64,000 nucleotides of DNA from Prostheceraeus crozeri. Taxonomy: Eukaryota > Platyhelminthes > Polycladida > Euryleptidae. Positions 39,600 to 50,080 of this stretch are shown piece after piece (positions within the stretch are counted from its first letter, which is position 1; every line of letters begins with the position of its first letter). The position numbers were made by a program, and so were the translations under genes. Below the pieces are notes generated by a model that was not told where the DNA came from, made no database searches, and was given only the letters and a program-made list of their open reading frames with translations. The stretch covers positions 186,001 to 250,000 of the forward strand of contig CAJQUW010014394.1 of NCBI GenBank assembly GCA_907163375.1. The letters run 5' to 3'.

Positions 39600-41644
39600 G
39601 TGTTCATAGATTTGCAAAGGTTTCATGGTCTTGCTATACAGATGAAAAAAGGCCGAGGTGTGGGATGTGTATTCACCATAACCGATTGAATATCTTGTTT
39701 TCCCACATCCATTCCCAACACCATACCATCCACTAGATAAAACATGTTTTCTTGCCAGCGTTCCACCATTGTCGTCATGAGCCCTTGCATACCATCACTG
39801 AACCATCCAATAAAGGAAGTAAATCTATCTTTGCAGACTTTCAGGTTGGATCCTTCTTGATACGCTACAGGGGGTGAATACAATTTCTTATCAAAGAGCT
39901 CCAAACAAGTAGGATTGTAAACACGTATTGGCCAACAAGGGACCTTTCGATTCGTAATCATAAGGGAAATAGGATTTCTGAAACAAGATATCCAATTCTT
40001 TCCCTTTCCATGGGAAGATGTTGTCGATGGTGTGGTTCCATCCTTTGGCATAATCAAAGGTATATTCCGGTAAACCATAGATGTGTAATGTCATCCCATT
40101 GGTGACATGTTTTGGACGTTGCTGATACCGACGGTAACTTGCAGAACAATGTTCCGGCGTTTCCGAGTGTATACATGTTTGTTCATGATAGGTGAACATA
40201 CCATATTCATGAATATGATTCAACACATGTTGCCAGAGTTGTGGGGATTGATTTTCAACGAATACCCTTCCACGATTTTAAAGTGAAGCACGTGAAAGAC
40301 GCCCACTGTTGTATACGTCACCCACACCATATCAGGCAGGGGGATGGCTTGATTGAAAGCTCGCACAAATGATTGGAGGGTATAGTATTTCGAGGGTAAA
40401 TTGAATCGTAATGGACTAGGGATATGAGATAGGGTATGAAAAATCTCAAAATAATTTCCATGCTTGATGTTGAGAATATTGGGATGCGTCCTATCCTCGG
40501 TCTTATACTGTTGTGTCGGTTTTCCGTTTCGATACAAGTCATGTGTCCCATTCAATGCATAGGGGACAATATTCTTTTCAAAGAGAGCGTCCAATTCCAT
40601 GGTTTGTTTCTGAAAGATAAAGGAGGGAACATGAATCGTGCTGAGGGGGAATTCCAAGATCCATTCTTGCCACACGTAGGTATTCACTTGTTCTGCTTTG
40701 AAAATCTCATAGGCTTTAGATTGCTGGTCCATCTTGATTTCCATATCCTCCTTGCAATCGATGGTCAGTTCATAATGATAGGACATGGATGTGATGGTCC
40801 ATGTCATGGGGGAGGGGAAGATGGTATTCAAATAGGTTTCCAACGAATAATAACCTATGGGGGCGATATAACTCCACGTCTTATCACTCTCTAAGTTCTT
40901 GTAATAGAACGATTCAGGTCTAGACACATAAAATAACAGTTTGTTCTCCTTGGATAATTGACGAAGATCCGTTTTCAACACATTCACTTCTTCCTTCACC
41001 CTATCTCGTTCACGAACGATCTCGTCAAGATCAGTTCCTGCAGTGGGTTTGAATTCTTTCACCAACTTTCTGAACTTTGTCAAACGTTCCTGTTTAACTT
41101 CAAAATCATGGAGAATATTCCCATACATATCCATCAAATCCACCAAACTATGATAGGCAAATACATTATAAGTGTTGTAGATATGATACTTTTCCGCAGG
41201 TGTGAAGGGAAGTGCATGTTGTCCCGTTTCATGCTGCATATCCGCACCACTGGCCAATACATTTTCTTTCCCATCTTTAGGATGGGAATGAACTAAATGA
41301 TGAATGATGGGCCGTTTTGTACCTTGTTCCTTTTGAATCGATTTTCGAAAATTTTTCAATAAGACAGTATCAAACAATCGCTTCTTGACTCCGAATCGTT
41401 TAGAGATTAAAACACCTTCCATCTTGTGTTGACGTAGGATTCGCATCATGTTGCGGTACTTTGCATTCAGTGTGTTGATATAGGTATGCAAGAAATTGGT
41501 GGTGACTAAATCAGGAGCATCGGCTATATTGATGGTAGGATCGATCTTGTGTAACTGTGTATTAATCTTGTCATACAATTGATCAATACGGTTTTCTGAA
41601 CCATGGCAAATGTTTTTTCTTGTGCTTTTGATAATCCTTTTCAC
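39600..41644 (-). pseudogene. Large Polinton 2 structural protein with coiled coil and penton-like segments
   Basis: The start MKRIIKSTRKNICHGSENR is at 41644. The first 250 residues are helical, with a strong coiled coil around DEIVRERDRVKEEVNVLKTD. Then come repeated segments such as FYYKNLESDKTWSYIAPIGY and FNLPSKYYTLQSFVRAFNQA, which resemble the YYSLExL..aiN strands of Polinton minor capsids, and further segments to 39600. It is probably a vertex or spike protein. The early frame is long (474 codons); the later part is broken. Confidence 0.5.
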
Positions 41645-41698
41645 GATCTTTTGGGGTGAGTGGGTCTAGGAACTCAACTGGGTAAATAAATTGATTTT

Positions 41699-42864
41699 TC
41701 ATGGTGTGTGTTGGTAAAACAAACCATTTTTAGAGGCCAAATGTTGCAATCGGAAAAAGGTGTGTTGATACATTCTCACTGCTTTCATCAACTCTCTCAG
41801 TTTAGGAAGAAGGGTGCGAAGATTATGAAGCAGGTCTATATACCCTCTGGGAATAGGAGGTGCCGTTGCATTGCGTTGAGAGAGCTCACAAAGGTATTGG
41901 TTCACATCCACACAGCACGTGTAGTGTCATCACTCAGGGGTTGTATATCCTTATATGTAACTGGGGGAGCAATGTAAAAATTGGCTATTTTCTGCAATTC
42001 GGGTATGATCCCATAATCCATAGCTGACAATGTATAATTGGAAGCATGCTTCACATGAAAGGACAAACTGTTGGACGAATTAAACAATAATTTCCCCACA
42101 CCAACCCATTCTAATTGTTTGAATAAATTGAGCACTGAGATTTCATTTCCAAACATACTTTGAATCGCATGTTTGGCAAAATGACAGCGGTGTAAGGGAA
42201 TCACACTGAACCAATAGTCACGGGCGGGATATTTCTTTAAGTCACATTCCTTTCGATGAATGGATAGACGTGTATGGATCCGAATGACATCATTCAACGA
42301 TAAATGATAGACACATTTGTCCAATAAGAGTTAGGCCGCCAGATGAGGGGAAAACACAAGAACGCAATGAAAAGCGGAGAATTCCTTGATTTGAAACAGG
42401 GAAAATGGGGCGATGTCAATCACATAGACATCTGCTTCCTCTATGCCATTGCATCCATAATACAAGTCGGATGGATGTTTCGTGACAGTCATCATGTTGG
42501 AAATGGTACGACGTGTATATAATTCCAACGCTGTGATAATGGGTAATCTTTTCACTTCCTCATCGGATTCAAAAATGGTGTGACGACGGACCACATTGGT
42601 CTCTTCCATCGTATAATAAGGCAAAAAGGTATTCAAATCTTTCGTATAATACATTTTCCCCACGGTAATATAACAATCTTCGGGAATCGTATCCACACTA
42701 TTCACATACCCAAACTCTTTCAATCCTACTTCCCATTCTTCTCCTTTAGGAATAAAAAGTGGATTTTCCAGTCGTGTAAAGAACTGATTGGCTTTATTAT
42801 CATACAAATGGGGTTGAGCATTGCTGAACAAGTACACATGTTGTTCCTCATGCAGTTCCTGCAT
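41699..42864 (-). pseudogene. Penton-like paralogue, broken
   Basis: The start MQELHEEQHVYLFSNAQPHL at 42864 is chosen over an upstream Met because it aligns with the start of the 39003 gene and lies 26 nt after a late-type motif. The N-terminal domain (FSNAQPHLYDNKANQFFTRL) is clearly related to that gene, followed by YITVGKMYYTKDLN. Later segments include LSFHVKHASNYTLSAMDYGI and a conserved-looking Cys/Pro-rich end. It was probably a second vertex protein. Confidence 0.55.
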
Positions 42865-42874
42865 GATTACAAAA

Positions 42875-43963
42875 TCAATAGCGGCGTACATTACCTAGAG
42901 GTTCTAAGTCTGTCACCCATGAGTTCATCGAGGCCGGATAACCTTGCCAGTGCACAAAATATTCTGTACGTCCATTCCGACGTCGGGTCTTGAGCACTTT
43001 GTCCACTTGATATATTTCTTCCTTCCGATGAATCACTTGTAATTCCTTAGCATAAAAGGATCCTTTAATCTCTTCTCCACTCAAGTCTTTGATCTTGTAC
43101 ATTTTGGTACTATGGGGGTTCTTGAGAATGTTGGAGACAATGAACTCTTCCGTCGACCAATTCGCTTCATACCTCCGTCCAAACGTTCCTTTATCACGTG
43201 AAATACGTACACGTGCTCCCATAGGGATAGACTTCCCCGGTACTGCAAACTTTATATAGTTTCGTCGGAGACGTTTCGCATTGATTCGTTTCACTTCCTC
43301 GGTATTGGAGGCATTCACATCCATCGGGGTGAAACCTGTGGATGAATGGGTGCTGTGATTGTATGCATACATGACATCTGCGATATAATCCACCCAATTC
43401 TTGTTATTGGTGGCTGTAAAGATAGGTTCCAATTTATTCTTGACAGTACGGTTTAATCGTTCGACATGGGCACATTTATAGGGACTGTAGATGGAAAACA
43501 ATTCAATAGCGTGCTTGTCCAAGACTTCTTTCACCGGTCGGTTATAAAATTCACGTCCTTGATCCGTTTGTAGTCGTTGCGGGGTGGGAATGGTTGCGAA
43601 AATGGCTTCTAAATCCCCCGACACTTCTTTGGTACTCTTGGTCTTGAGAGGGAATGCCCAGGCTTTGCTTGTAAAGATGTCCATCACCATGAGAATATAC
43701 TTGTAGCTACGATTATGCTGTGCATACTTTTGATAATCGACAATATCCGCTTGAAATTGAATTTGCGGACCGCGTACACGATACGGGTGCATGGGCTTAA
43801 TATGATGCAATCGAGATTTGTGAAGAGTGTAGGTCGGTTGACGCATTAACCATTGTTTGACTTTTGTTTTTGAATAATGTGAAGCAGCAGCAAGTGCATT
43901 GACGCTTCCGTAGCCAGCGGGATGTTTGGGATTGTAATAAATCATCTGCAAAACTTCCTCCAT
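42875..43963 (-). CDS. Polinton 2 integrase (retroviral type) with chromodomain
   Basis: The frame is open from 44137, but MEEVLQMIYYNPKHPAGYGS at 43963 matches the usual beginning of Polinton integrases. A linker with KQWLMRQPTYTLHK leads to the rve core: D in QFQADIVDY, D in LQTDQGREFYN, E in AHVERLNRTVK. An SH3-like segment (GARVRISRDKGTFGRRYE) and a C-terminal chromodomain (YQVDKVLKTRRRNG, YFVHWQGYPASMNSWV) follow. It inserts element DNA into the host chromosome; the chromodomain probably steers it to modified histones. The frame looks whole. Confidence 0.9.
   Translation of the reverse strand: MEEVLQMIYYNPKHPAGYGSVNALAAASHYSKTKVKQWLMRQPTYTLHKSRLHHIKPMHPYRVRGPQIQFQADIVDYQKYAQHNRSYKYILMVMDIFTSKAWAFPLKTKSTKEVSGDLEAIFATIPTPQRLQTDQGREFYNRPVKEVLDKHAIELFSIYSPYKCAHVERLNRTVKNKLEPIFTATNNKNWVDYIADVMYAYNHSTHSSTGFTPMDVNASNTEEVKRINAKRLRRNYIKFAVPGKSIPMGARVRISRDKGTFGRRYEANWSTEEFIVSNILKNPHSTKMYKIKDLSGEEIKGSFYAKELQVIHRKEEIYQVDKVLKTRRRNGRTEYFVHWQGYPASMNSWVTDLEPLGNVRRY
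42891..42899 (-). promoter_or_regulatory. Late-type promoter motif upstream of 42864
   Basis: On the coding strand TCTAGGTAA, 26 nt before the ATG at 42864. Confidence 0.55.
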
Positions 43964-44159
43964 CGACACAATCGCCCGAATCTGCTTGGCATTGACGTGG
44001 GGGTTGAAAATATGCGGTATTACCGTTGGAACAACAATTAAAGCTTGCCGTGATGGTGTACTGTGTCTCTGCGCCGTCGTCTGCGTTGCCTTGGCCGCAA
44101 CAACTCCCAAAGATACGCGATAAGAATGAGGAGGCAATTGGCGCGGCTGCCGTTGCCAT
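43797..44159 (-). CDS. Possible small overlapping gene, Ala-rich and Cys-rich
   Basis: The ATG at 44159 overlaps the ATPase stop (TAATG) and is preceded by caag. The product starts MATAAAPIASSFLSRIFGSC, with Cys pairs and a QYTITASFNCCSNGN segment. It overlaps the integrase frame. It could be a real small membrane-acting protein or a chance frame. Confidence 0.3.
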   Translation of the reverse strand: MATAAAPIASSFLSRIFGSCCGQGNADDGAETQYTITASFNCCSNGNTAYFQPPRQCQADSGDCVDGGSFADDLLQSQTSRWLRKRQCTCCCFTLFKNKSQTMVNASTDLHSSQISIASY

Positions 44160-45316
44160 TACTTGAATGGTGAGCCATAGGATCCCAATTCAAGAACTCC
44201 TTTTTTACTTAAACGAGTATTTATGGATAATCTCAATGGAGGAAGCTTAGTCTTAGGAGATTTGACAACAGAAGGTTTGACGACTTTTCCTTTAGATGAG
44301 GTTTTCTTGAGGACGGGTGGTTCTGCGACGTGAATGAGCGGAGGTTTTGTTGTTTTTTCCAATCTCTTCCCACTATCATCGTCCAAATTGAAAAATTGGC
44401 GACGAATTTTATCGAACAAATAGAAACGGGCGTTCCATGCAGAGATATTATTGGCGGTAGGAAGGTGACGAACAATATCTCGTGCAATACGGTCAATATG
44501 GGCTTGTTGAGGATTCATCATGTTTCTCACCACCTGATCTTCCGCTTGACGTTGCAACATTGTCGACATCAGTTTGGTAGTGTCACCACCACCACCACCC
44601 ATTTGCTGTCCGCCACCGGTGTGTTCATTCATTTCAGATTTGGGACCAACCACTAATTCACTAAAGTCCATTTTCGTTTTATTGGGTCTTTTGCTTAACT
44701 TAAACACGACCATAGGTGGATTAAATAAGTTGGTGCGAAATCGGTACTCAAACGGACAATTTGTAGTGAAATCAATAAAGAGGTAGGCATAATTCCCATA
44801 CTTTTGAACCAATGTCGTTAAAATATCATGCACTACGCTCATATTGCCTTTTGGGAGCATTTTCCCCATGAATTGAGCCAATTGTTGTTGATTTCTCGGA
44901 TTATTGAACGCGACCAAATAATGGACATTGCCATTACGAATACATTGTTCTTTATCACCATACAAATACTGTGTGATTTGCACTGCGAAAAACCGTTTAT
45001 GATGAGATCCTCTTAAAAATGATCCCGTAACAGTTTCATTGTTTTGAGATTCCTAATGTAAATCATCGAGAATAATTAAATCATTTTCTTGCAATTGATC
45101 AAAATCATCTTGGGTGGGGACACCCATTTTCAATACCACATCTTGTAAATCTTTATGAAATGGACTTTCTATCCCATAATACCACCAGACTTTACGAATG
45201 GGCTTTTTAAATAAAGTATGACGATTCTTGATCATATTCGCCACAAACGTGGACTTTCCCGATTTACTAGGACCCGAGACAATCATGGATGAGTCATTCT
45301 CTAAACGGAAATCCAT
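44159..45316 (-). pseudogene. Polinton 2 packaging ATPase (FtsK/HerA type)
   Basis: The start MDFRLENDSSMIVSGPSKSG at 45316 gives Walker A GPSKSGKST. Walker B is LIILDDLH near 45060. The C-terminal half reads ITQYLYGDKEQCIRNGNVHY, LVAFNNPRNQQQLAQFMGKM and YLFIDFTTNCPF...RFRTNLFNPP, the standard end of Polinton ATPases. After residue 250 or so comes a Gly-rich linker and a basic tail (VVKPSVVKSPKTKLPPLRL) longer than usual. It packages DNA into the capsid. It is broken at about one place. Confidence 0.82.
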
Positions 45317-45403
45317 CTTGTCGAATCATAAAGGTCAGACATATATTCCATTCATAATTTATTAAACATAACTTAAAATTGTTTCTTCAGACTTGGAAAA
45401 ACA

Positions 45404-46836
45404 TCATTTCCAGAACAAAGAACAGGTGGTATAAAAAACCCCCCGTGTACATTTCCTAAAGAGTGAGTTTTCAAGAGCAGTCACCATTTCACTAATCAAT
45501 GTCCTTTCCATGTCATTGGTAAGAGGATTCATATTGTACCGTGCAAATGCTTCCTTTAACATATTGGGAAAGACTCGACGATGGATTTCGTAGGTACTAC
45601 GAACAATGAAATAATGTTCAATATAGTTCAACACAGACCACTTCTCATTTACACACTGTCCTGCTTTGCACCATAAGGATGACACATGCCACTGACTCTC
45701 CTGATTGTGTTCCACCATATCCTTGAACATTTCGAGGAATCGATTGATCCATTTCTCGGCTTGTGTTTGATCACCGTTAAAGATATGCAGCGCGTGTGAC
45801 TCTTCCCGGATGCGAATGTACACGCCGAGTGCTTGCGCCTTGGCATAATCCGTCCGCATCATCCTCCAATCATCCTCCTCAGTGGGTTGAGCACTCACGC
45901 TCTGAGAAATCATGCTTGTCATCTCATCCTCCTTTTGTTTCATAAGTACATAGCTGTCGCCCTCTGATTGGGATAGATGATCGAGATCATCTATAAAGTG
46001 TTTGAGTTCCTCCCAATCAATGTCATGTTTAGGTTGCACCATGTTTATCAGATTAAATAAACCACTGGAGTGAATGTGTGCCTTCTTTATATTAAATGCC
46101 ACCTTTGTCTTCTTCTTCTTTTCCTCCACATGATTGATACGGACTTGGACTTGATCTACAGTAAAACACAGTTTCAGAGTCTTTGTCTGTGGATTACAGT
46201 ACATGCCTGTGACGCGGAAGATGGTATTTGCTTGAAGGAAGGTATTCTCCTTGAGATTGGAAAGAAGATGTCCAATATTGGCCAAACTATACTTCTTGTT
46301 CTTTCCATTCTCCTTCATCAGGAAGATGGGCGTGTCCTGCTTCAGCTTCATAAAGACACTGTCGTAGGCCGATTTCGTGTCTACATAACCGATACAGGAG
46401 ATGAGGTTGTAGGCAGATTCGGGTTGGACTTGTTTGTAGAGAGATTGTATCGCATCTTCCAACGTCTCCAAATCGCGTGAGACTGCTTGAGAAATGGTGA
46501 AGGGGGATGAGATTTGATCGGAACCGTACCCAGCGTCATTGTACGTTCGTGCACACCATCCATAAAATCCCGTGGCAAACACGAGTTTTGAGATGTCTCG
46601 TCGTGATTGCCAATCCATCGCATCCATCGTCGCATTCTCTCCGCGAACGGGATAATATCCAGTTATACCCCATTCCTTGCCCAATACCAGACGTGTGATG
46701 GGCAGAGGCTCCAACTGTGTATGTGCCTTGGTAAGGTAGTTCTTCTCGGCTTTCCCATTCGCATGAAAATAGGGCTCCTTCGCTTCAACAAAGACTGGCT
46801 TCGATTTCGGTGTATCTGACGAATACGTGACTTTCA
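45404..46836 (-). CDS. Large Polinton 2 protein of unknown function
   Basis: The frame is open from 47053, but a TATA box (46914-46920) lies inside that extension, so the start is placed at MKVTYSSDTPKSKPVFVEAK (46836). The product is 477 residues. Segments include LPITRLVLGKEWGITGYYPV, WQSRRDISKLVFATGFYGWC, a charged KKKKTKVAFNIKKAHI stretch and a long helical C-terminal half. No nuclease, helicase or capsid motif was recognised. TATA and TGCTCCG motifs upstream group it with the early-type genes; replication or DNA binding is a guess. Confidence 0.65.
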
Positions 46837-46913
46837 TCTTCTTCGCGAGAGGAGCTTCCGACGTGTTCGTACGTTTACCTATGACTGAATGAAAATGATT
46901 GAAATGGTTCAGT

Positions 46914-46920
46914 TTATATA
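46914..46920 (-). promoter_or_regulatory. TATA box of the 46836 gene
   Basis: On the coding strand TATATAA, 77 nt before the chosen ATG. TGCTCCG at 46984-46990 lies upstream, as in the TIR promoter. Confidence 0.55.
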
Positions 46921-47071
46921 GAGTTGAGCGTGGGAAATTTCTTCTCATTGGTTGCCACCCACACATACAAGTGCTCTGATTGGTGCTCCGTGAAATTCGC
47001 GATGAATCATTCATTTTTGGTGGTGTACGGGGCTTGTCCCTTTTGTAGGTCAAATTCGCGAGATAACGCTT

Positions 47072-47378
47072 GATTTCATGGGAATTTGCTGAGTCATTTT
47101 ACGATAACATCGGTCGATTTGGTGTGGAAAAGTACCTCAGAATTCTCGATAAATCACCTGATTTTACGAGGATTTGTAACAGAGTGTGTTCTTCAAATTC
47201 ACATTGAATCGATTGATATCATGGGAAAATAACACATCAAATCCGTAGTATTTTAAACGATGTCATCGGAAAATCAACCTTTAAATCTTCGGTACATCGT
47301 TTGATTTCATAGGAATTTTACTGTGTGAAAGTGACTCATTCACAATCTCCGGTAAATCGTTCGATTTCATGGGAATTT
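47072..47378. repeat. Six degenerate GATTTCATGGGAATTT iterons
   Basis: Copies lie at 47072, 47160, 47215, 47259, 47303 and 47363, each 16 bp with 0-4 differences and several preceded by a loosely conserved aatc-tc-ggtaaatcg element. Spacing is 44-88 bp. They fill the main non-coding gap of the element, upstream of the TATA-driven gene at 46836. An enhancer or a replication-related protein-binding array are the obvious options. Confidence 0.7.
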
Positions 47379-47433
47379 CATTGTGCGACAATAGCGGTTT
47401 GGTGAGATTGAGTATAAGTGTTTTGGACATATC

Positions 47434-47652
47434 CTATTTGAATACTTCCACGTCTATTAAGGGTTTTCTACTATCTTTACGTTTTCTGATATCTTTCATC
47501 ATTTTTCGACCAGATGAGAGGGTAACCAAAATGAATATGACGAGTGTAAAGAATTGTGATAGGGTTTCTTTGAATGAACCAATGAGTGAACATTTTAAAT
47601 CTCCTCCGTTGGCTGTCGAAATAGTGTTCAATATGTATTGAACATTGTCCAT
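47434..47652 (-). CDS. Small membrane-segment protein
   Basis: The 72-residue frame has a hydrophobic helix at about 33-47 (TLVIFILVTLSSG) after a Cys-containing N-terminus, then a basic tail MMKDIRKRKDSRKP. A single-pass membrane topology is likely. The start at 47652 is supported by a late-type motif 29 nt upstream. No family is recognised. Confidence 0.5.
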   Translation of the reverse strand: MDNVQYILNTISTANGGDLKCSLIGSFKETLSQFFTLVIFILVTLSSGRKMMKDIRKRKDSRKPLIDVEVFK

Positions 47653-47681
47653 GATGACGATGTTGATGACGTGGGTGTGGT

Positions 47682-47690
47682 TTACTTAGT
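47682..47690 (-). promoter_or_regulatory. Late-type promoter motif upstream of 47652
   Basis: On the coding strand ACTAAGTAA, 29 nt before the ATG at 47652. Confidence 0.6.
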
Positions 47691-48080
47691 GTTTGGAGCC
47701 GATAGATGCATGTAAGGCTTGTATGAAAGCTGCTGGATTATCGTGATATGCCATGGCATAGGCTTGTGCGAAGGGAGTTTGTTTCTTGTTAATTTCCGTT
47801 TTTGACCCAAGTATTTGCGAGTTTAAGGGGGTGGTTTCACAAATTTGCGGAGAATTCCTTTGTAAGATTGAATAAACTCGTGCTGTAAAGGTGTTAATTT
47901 CCCTTGATTCTCTCGCATTTTGCTCATGAGTGCTTGCATATCCTTGACACATTCCTCAGGCAATTGATCGATATGGCGGTTAATTTTCTTTTTCGAACAT
48001 CCTATCCCTGAACTTAGGGATTTCAGTACATTGATAAAGTCCTGACGTCGACTTGAACATGCTTCACACTGACACGTCAT
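47686..48080 (-). pseudogene. Small Cys-containing Polinton 2 protein
   Basis: The start MTCQCEACSSRRQDFINVLK at 48080 is supported by a late-type motif. An N-terminal C-x-C-x-x-C cluster is followed by helices (QLPEECVKDMQALMSKMREN). The 85-residue frame ends at 47823; coding-like sequence (TPFAQAYAMAYHDNPAAFIQ) continues to 47686 in another frame, so the gene may be broken. The role is unknown; late-type control suggests a virion or assembly protein. Confidence 0.5.
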
Positions 48081-48106
48081 TCTTGTATATCATCCTCTAT
48101 CCCACA

Positions 48107-48115
48107 TAACTTAGT
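48107..48115 (-). promoter_or_regulatory. Late-type promoter motif upstream of 48080
   Basis: On the coding strand ACTAAGTTA, 26 nt before the ATG at 48080 and next to the stop codon of the preceding gene. Confidence 0.6.
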
Positions 48116-48484
48116 TTACATGGCGTTCACCAAATTCATGTAGCGTGCGTGGACGTCTGCATTTTGGTTGGTTAAGTGGGCAATAAACTCTTCCTTTTGA
48201 GTAAGCAAGTCACGCATGCTTTCCAATGTCTCATCCAAATATTCTCCATTGCCATCTGTACGATTGGGTTCATGAATATGTTGATTAAATGCATCTTCCA
48301 ACACGTGCAAGATGCGTTTGCGAGCATTTAAATGACGTTCATGGAGACGAATAGAATCGTTCAACAGTTGAACAATGGCGCTGTTTTTCAAATTGTTCAG
48401 TTGAATAATGTACTCGTGGGAGTTGTCAATGACAGGTATATTGACTGGGTAAAACATTCTTTCCTCCACGGGGTGTGAGTCCAT
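48116..48484 (-). CDS. Helical Polinton 2 protein of unknown function
   Basis: ATG 48484 is the first true Met. The 122-residue product begins MDSHPVEERMFYPVNIPVID and is mostly helical (LLNDSIRLHERHLNARKRIL; LESMRDLLTQKEEFIAHLTN). It lies in the row of minus-strand genes between the zinc-finger gene and the 48080 gene. A weaker agtaac motif is present at about the late-type distance. No family is recognised. Confidence 0.5.
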   Translation of the reverse strand: MDSHPVEERMFYPVNIPVIDNSHEYIIQLNNLKNSAIVQLLNDSIRLHERHLNARKRILHVLEDAFNQHIHEPNRTDGNGEYLDETLESMRDLLTQKEEFIAHLTNQNADVHARYMNLVNAM

Positions 48485-48517
48485 GGGTTGTTGAGGGGTT
48501 CCTACCCCCACCGAGTG

Positions 48518-49372
48518 TTACTGGAGAGGGGTTCCCACTCCTCTTGATTCTTGTTGATCATACTCTGGATTTCCCACTGTGTTCGACATAGCTTGGACAT
48601 AACTGTTGTGATCATTGACAGGACCTGGGTAGTTATCAAATGTCACATGGCTTAGTGTAGGATGGATATTCTCTAAAGATATAGGACTCATATCAATCTC
48701 ATTAGCAGCCATGGCTAAAACATCTGGCGGCAATCGATTCAATTCTTCTTGTATTTGATGGACCGAATGGGTGGGATCAGGGGGAGCATCCACTCTTGCT
48801 CGATCTTCAACCATACTTTTCACTACAGCTTGCAGCATAGTGTGAGAATTATCAGGTGTTGCTTGACGTGTTGTTAAGGAGCGATGATCAGCTGGAGGGG
48901 GTCGAATTAATGCTTCTAGACTATCGTCTGCATCCAAATCTGTATTCATATGTTGAAGGGGTCGAAAGGGGTTTGCACGACGTGAGGTGGGTGATAATTG
49001 TCGATCTTTTCCTGTCAACGTAGATGTCACATTCAAAGAGGATCTCGGAACATGCTGTTGAATAATATATTTGAGATTACTAGCATTTTCTCCCTCCATT
49101 CGCTCGTTTAAAATATGGGTATGTTGACGCGCAAATTGTTGAGCTGTCTTCTTATCAACAGTTCCATCGAGTGTTTCCCCGCATAGACATGCATAGATGA
49201 ACTCTTGACTTGCTTTTATCTCTTCTTTTGTTTTATATTTTAGATGGTGTGAATTAAAAATATGCCTTCTCAGACGATCTTTTTGATAAGGCCATTTACA
49301 GACAGGACATAGGGTTATTCTCAATTTTCTCAACCTCAGTTTCTCTTCACTTTCACGCGTTCCTCCCTTCAT
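48518..49372 (-). CDS. C2H2 zinc-finger Polinton 2 protein
   Basis: ATG 49372 (MKGGTRESEEKLRLRKLRI) is preferred because it lies just before the finger. The finger reads CPVCKWPYQKDRLRRHIFNS, then HH (C-x2-C-x12-H-x4/5-H). A second Cys-containing stretch (FIYACLCGETL) follows, then a long disordered Pro/Ser/Asp-rich region to residue 284. It is possibly a DNA-binding regulatory or internal protein. The start overlaps the end of the upstream gene, suggesting co-transcription. Confidence 0.6.
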   Translation of the reverse strand: MKGGTRESEEKLRLRKLRITLCPVCKWPYQKDRLRRHIFNSHHLKYKTKEEIKASQEFIYACLCGETLDGTVDKKTAQQFARQHTHILNERMEGENASNLKYIIQQHVPRSSLNVTSTLTGKDRQLSPTSRRANPFRPLQHMNTDLDADDSLEALIRPPPADHRSLTTRQATPDNSHTMLQAVVKSMVEDRARVDAPPDPTHSVHQIQEELNRLPPDVLAMAANEIDMSPISLENIHPTLSHVTFDNYPGPVNDHNSYVQAMSNTVGNPEYDQQESRGVGTPLQ

Positions 49373-49802
49373 GGTTGATTTTTGTTGTGTGTTCCTGTGC
49401 ATGCTTAAATACATTCCTTGGCCATTGAAACAAAACACTGAAATGAGCACAGATACGACTCAATGTCTCTTTGATATAAATAAGACTTGCTGCTGAAATC
49501 ACACGTTTATTATACAGCTCTTGTAAATATTTCAAATGTTTCTCATTCATAAACCTCCATAGTGTTCCCTCATACAAAACATCATCCTCAAAAATAGCCA
49601 TGAGTAAATACACACGTCCCATGATGGAATAGTGGTCTTTCAGTATCAATTGATTCAAATAGAATGTGGACGTGTCGGTAAAGTCTTCTAATTTGGGGAT
49701 ATCATTGCCTCGGATGCGTTCATCGAACCAAAAATCAATAAGGATTTTCATCCGCGCTTGGTGCGAAGGAGATTTCGATATTTCTGTTGGCGTGATGTCC
49801 AT
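49353..49802 (-). CDS. Polinton 2 protein of unknown function
   Basis: The 149-residue frame begins MDITPTEISKSPSHQARMKI. It is a mainly helical globular protein with conserved-looking segments DFWFDERIRGNDIPKLEDFT and YNKRVISAASLIYIKETLSR. It overlaps the start of the zinc-finger gene by 20 bp. No family is recognised. Confidence 0.5.
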   Translation of the reverse strand: MDITPTEISKSPSHQARMKILIDFWFDERIRGNDIPKLEDFTDTSTFYLNQLILKDHYSIMGRVYLLMAIFEDDVLYEGTLWRFMNEKHLKYLQELYNKRVISAASLIYIKETLSRICAHFSVLFQWPRNVFKHAQEHTTKINHEGRNA

Positions 49803-49925
49803 CCTCCACGTTGTCGTCTTTTTCGAGGGGTCTTTTCCGAATAGGGTGATGTCGTCTTTTTCGATAATAGGGCATGAGTAACATGATCTTATTTGAGAGA
49901 GTGTGAGGATACATAACTGAAATAG

Positions 49926-50045
49926 TCACTCATAGCGGTGAGTATGCGTACAATCTCTTTCAGAAGAAAAAGGAGTACAAGTAGCATGTTTTTCCAAATC
50001 TATCAACCCCAATAGCAGAATACTTATAATATGGAAAAGCAACAT
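49926..50045 (-). CDS. Predicted 39-residue membrane peptide
   Basis: The ATG at 50045 opens MLLFHIISILLLGLIDLEKH, then a Cys/Thr/Ser-rich tail, and stops at 49926. The hydrophobic N-terminal 15 residues form a membrane or signal-type helix. The start is predicted only because a late-type motif (ACTAAGTAT, 50072-50080) lies 26 nt upstream, the spacing seen for nine other genes. It is too short to support on coding evidence alone. Confidence 0.4.
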   Translation of the reverse strand: MLLFHIISILLLGLIDLEKHATCTPFSSERDCTHTHRYE

Positions 50046-50071
50046 GATTCATACAGCGACATTCTTTATTC

Positions 50072-50080
50072 ATACTTAGT
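50072..50080 (-). promoter_or_regulatory. Late-type promoter motif upstream of 50045
   Basis: On the coding strand ACTAAGTAT; its TAA is also the stop codon of the gene at 50076-50486. Confidence 0.5.

Noticed and set aside
46837-47053. Upstream extension of the 45404 gene
   Set aside because: It contains the TATA box, so it lies before the transcription start; it is open by chance.
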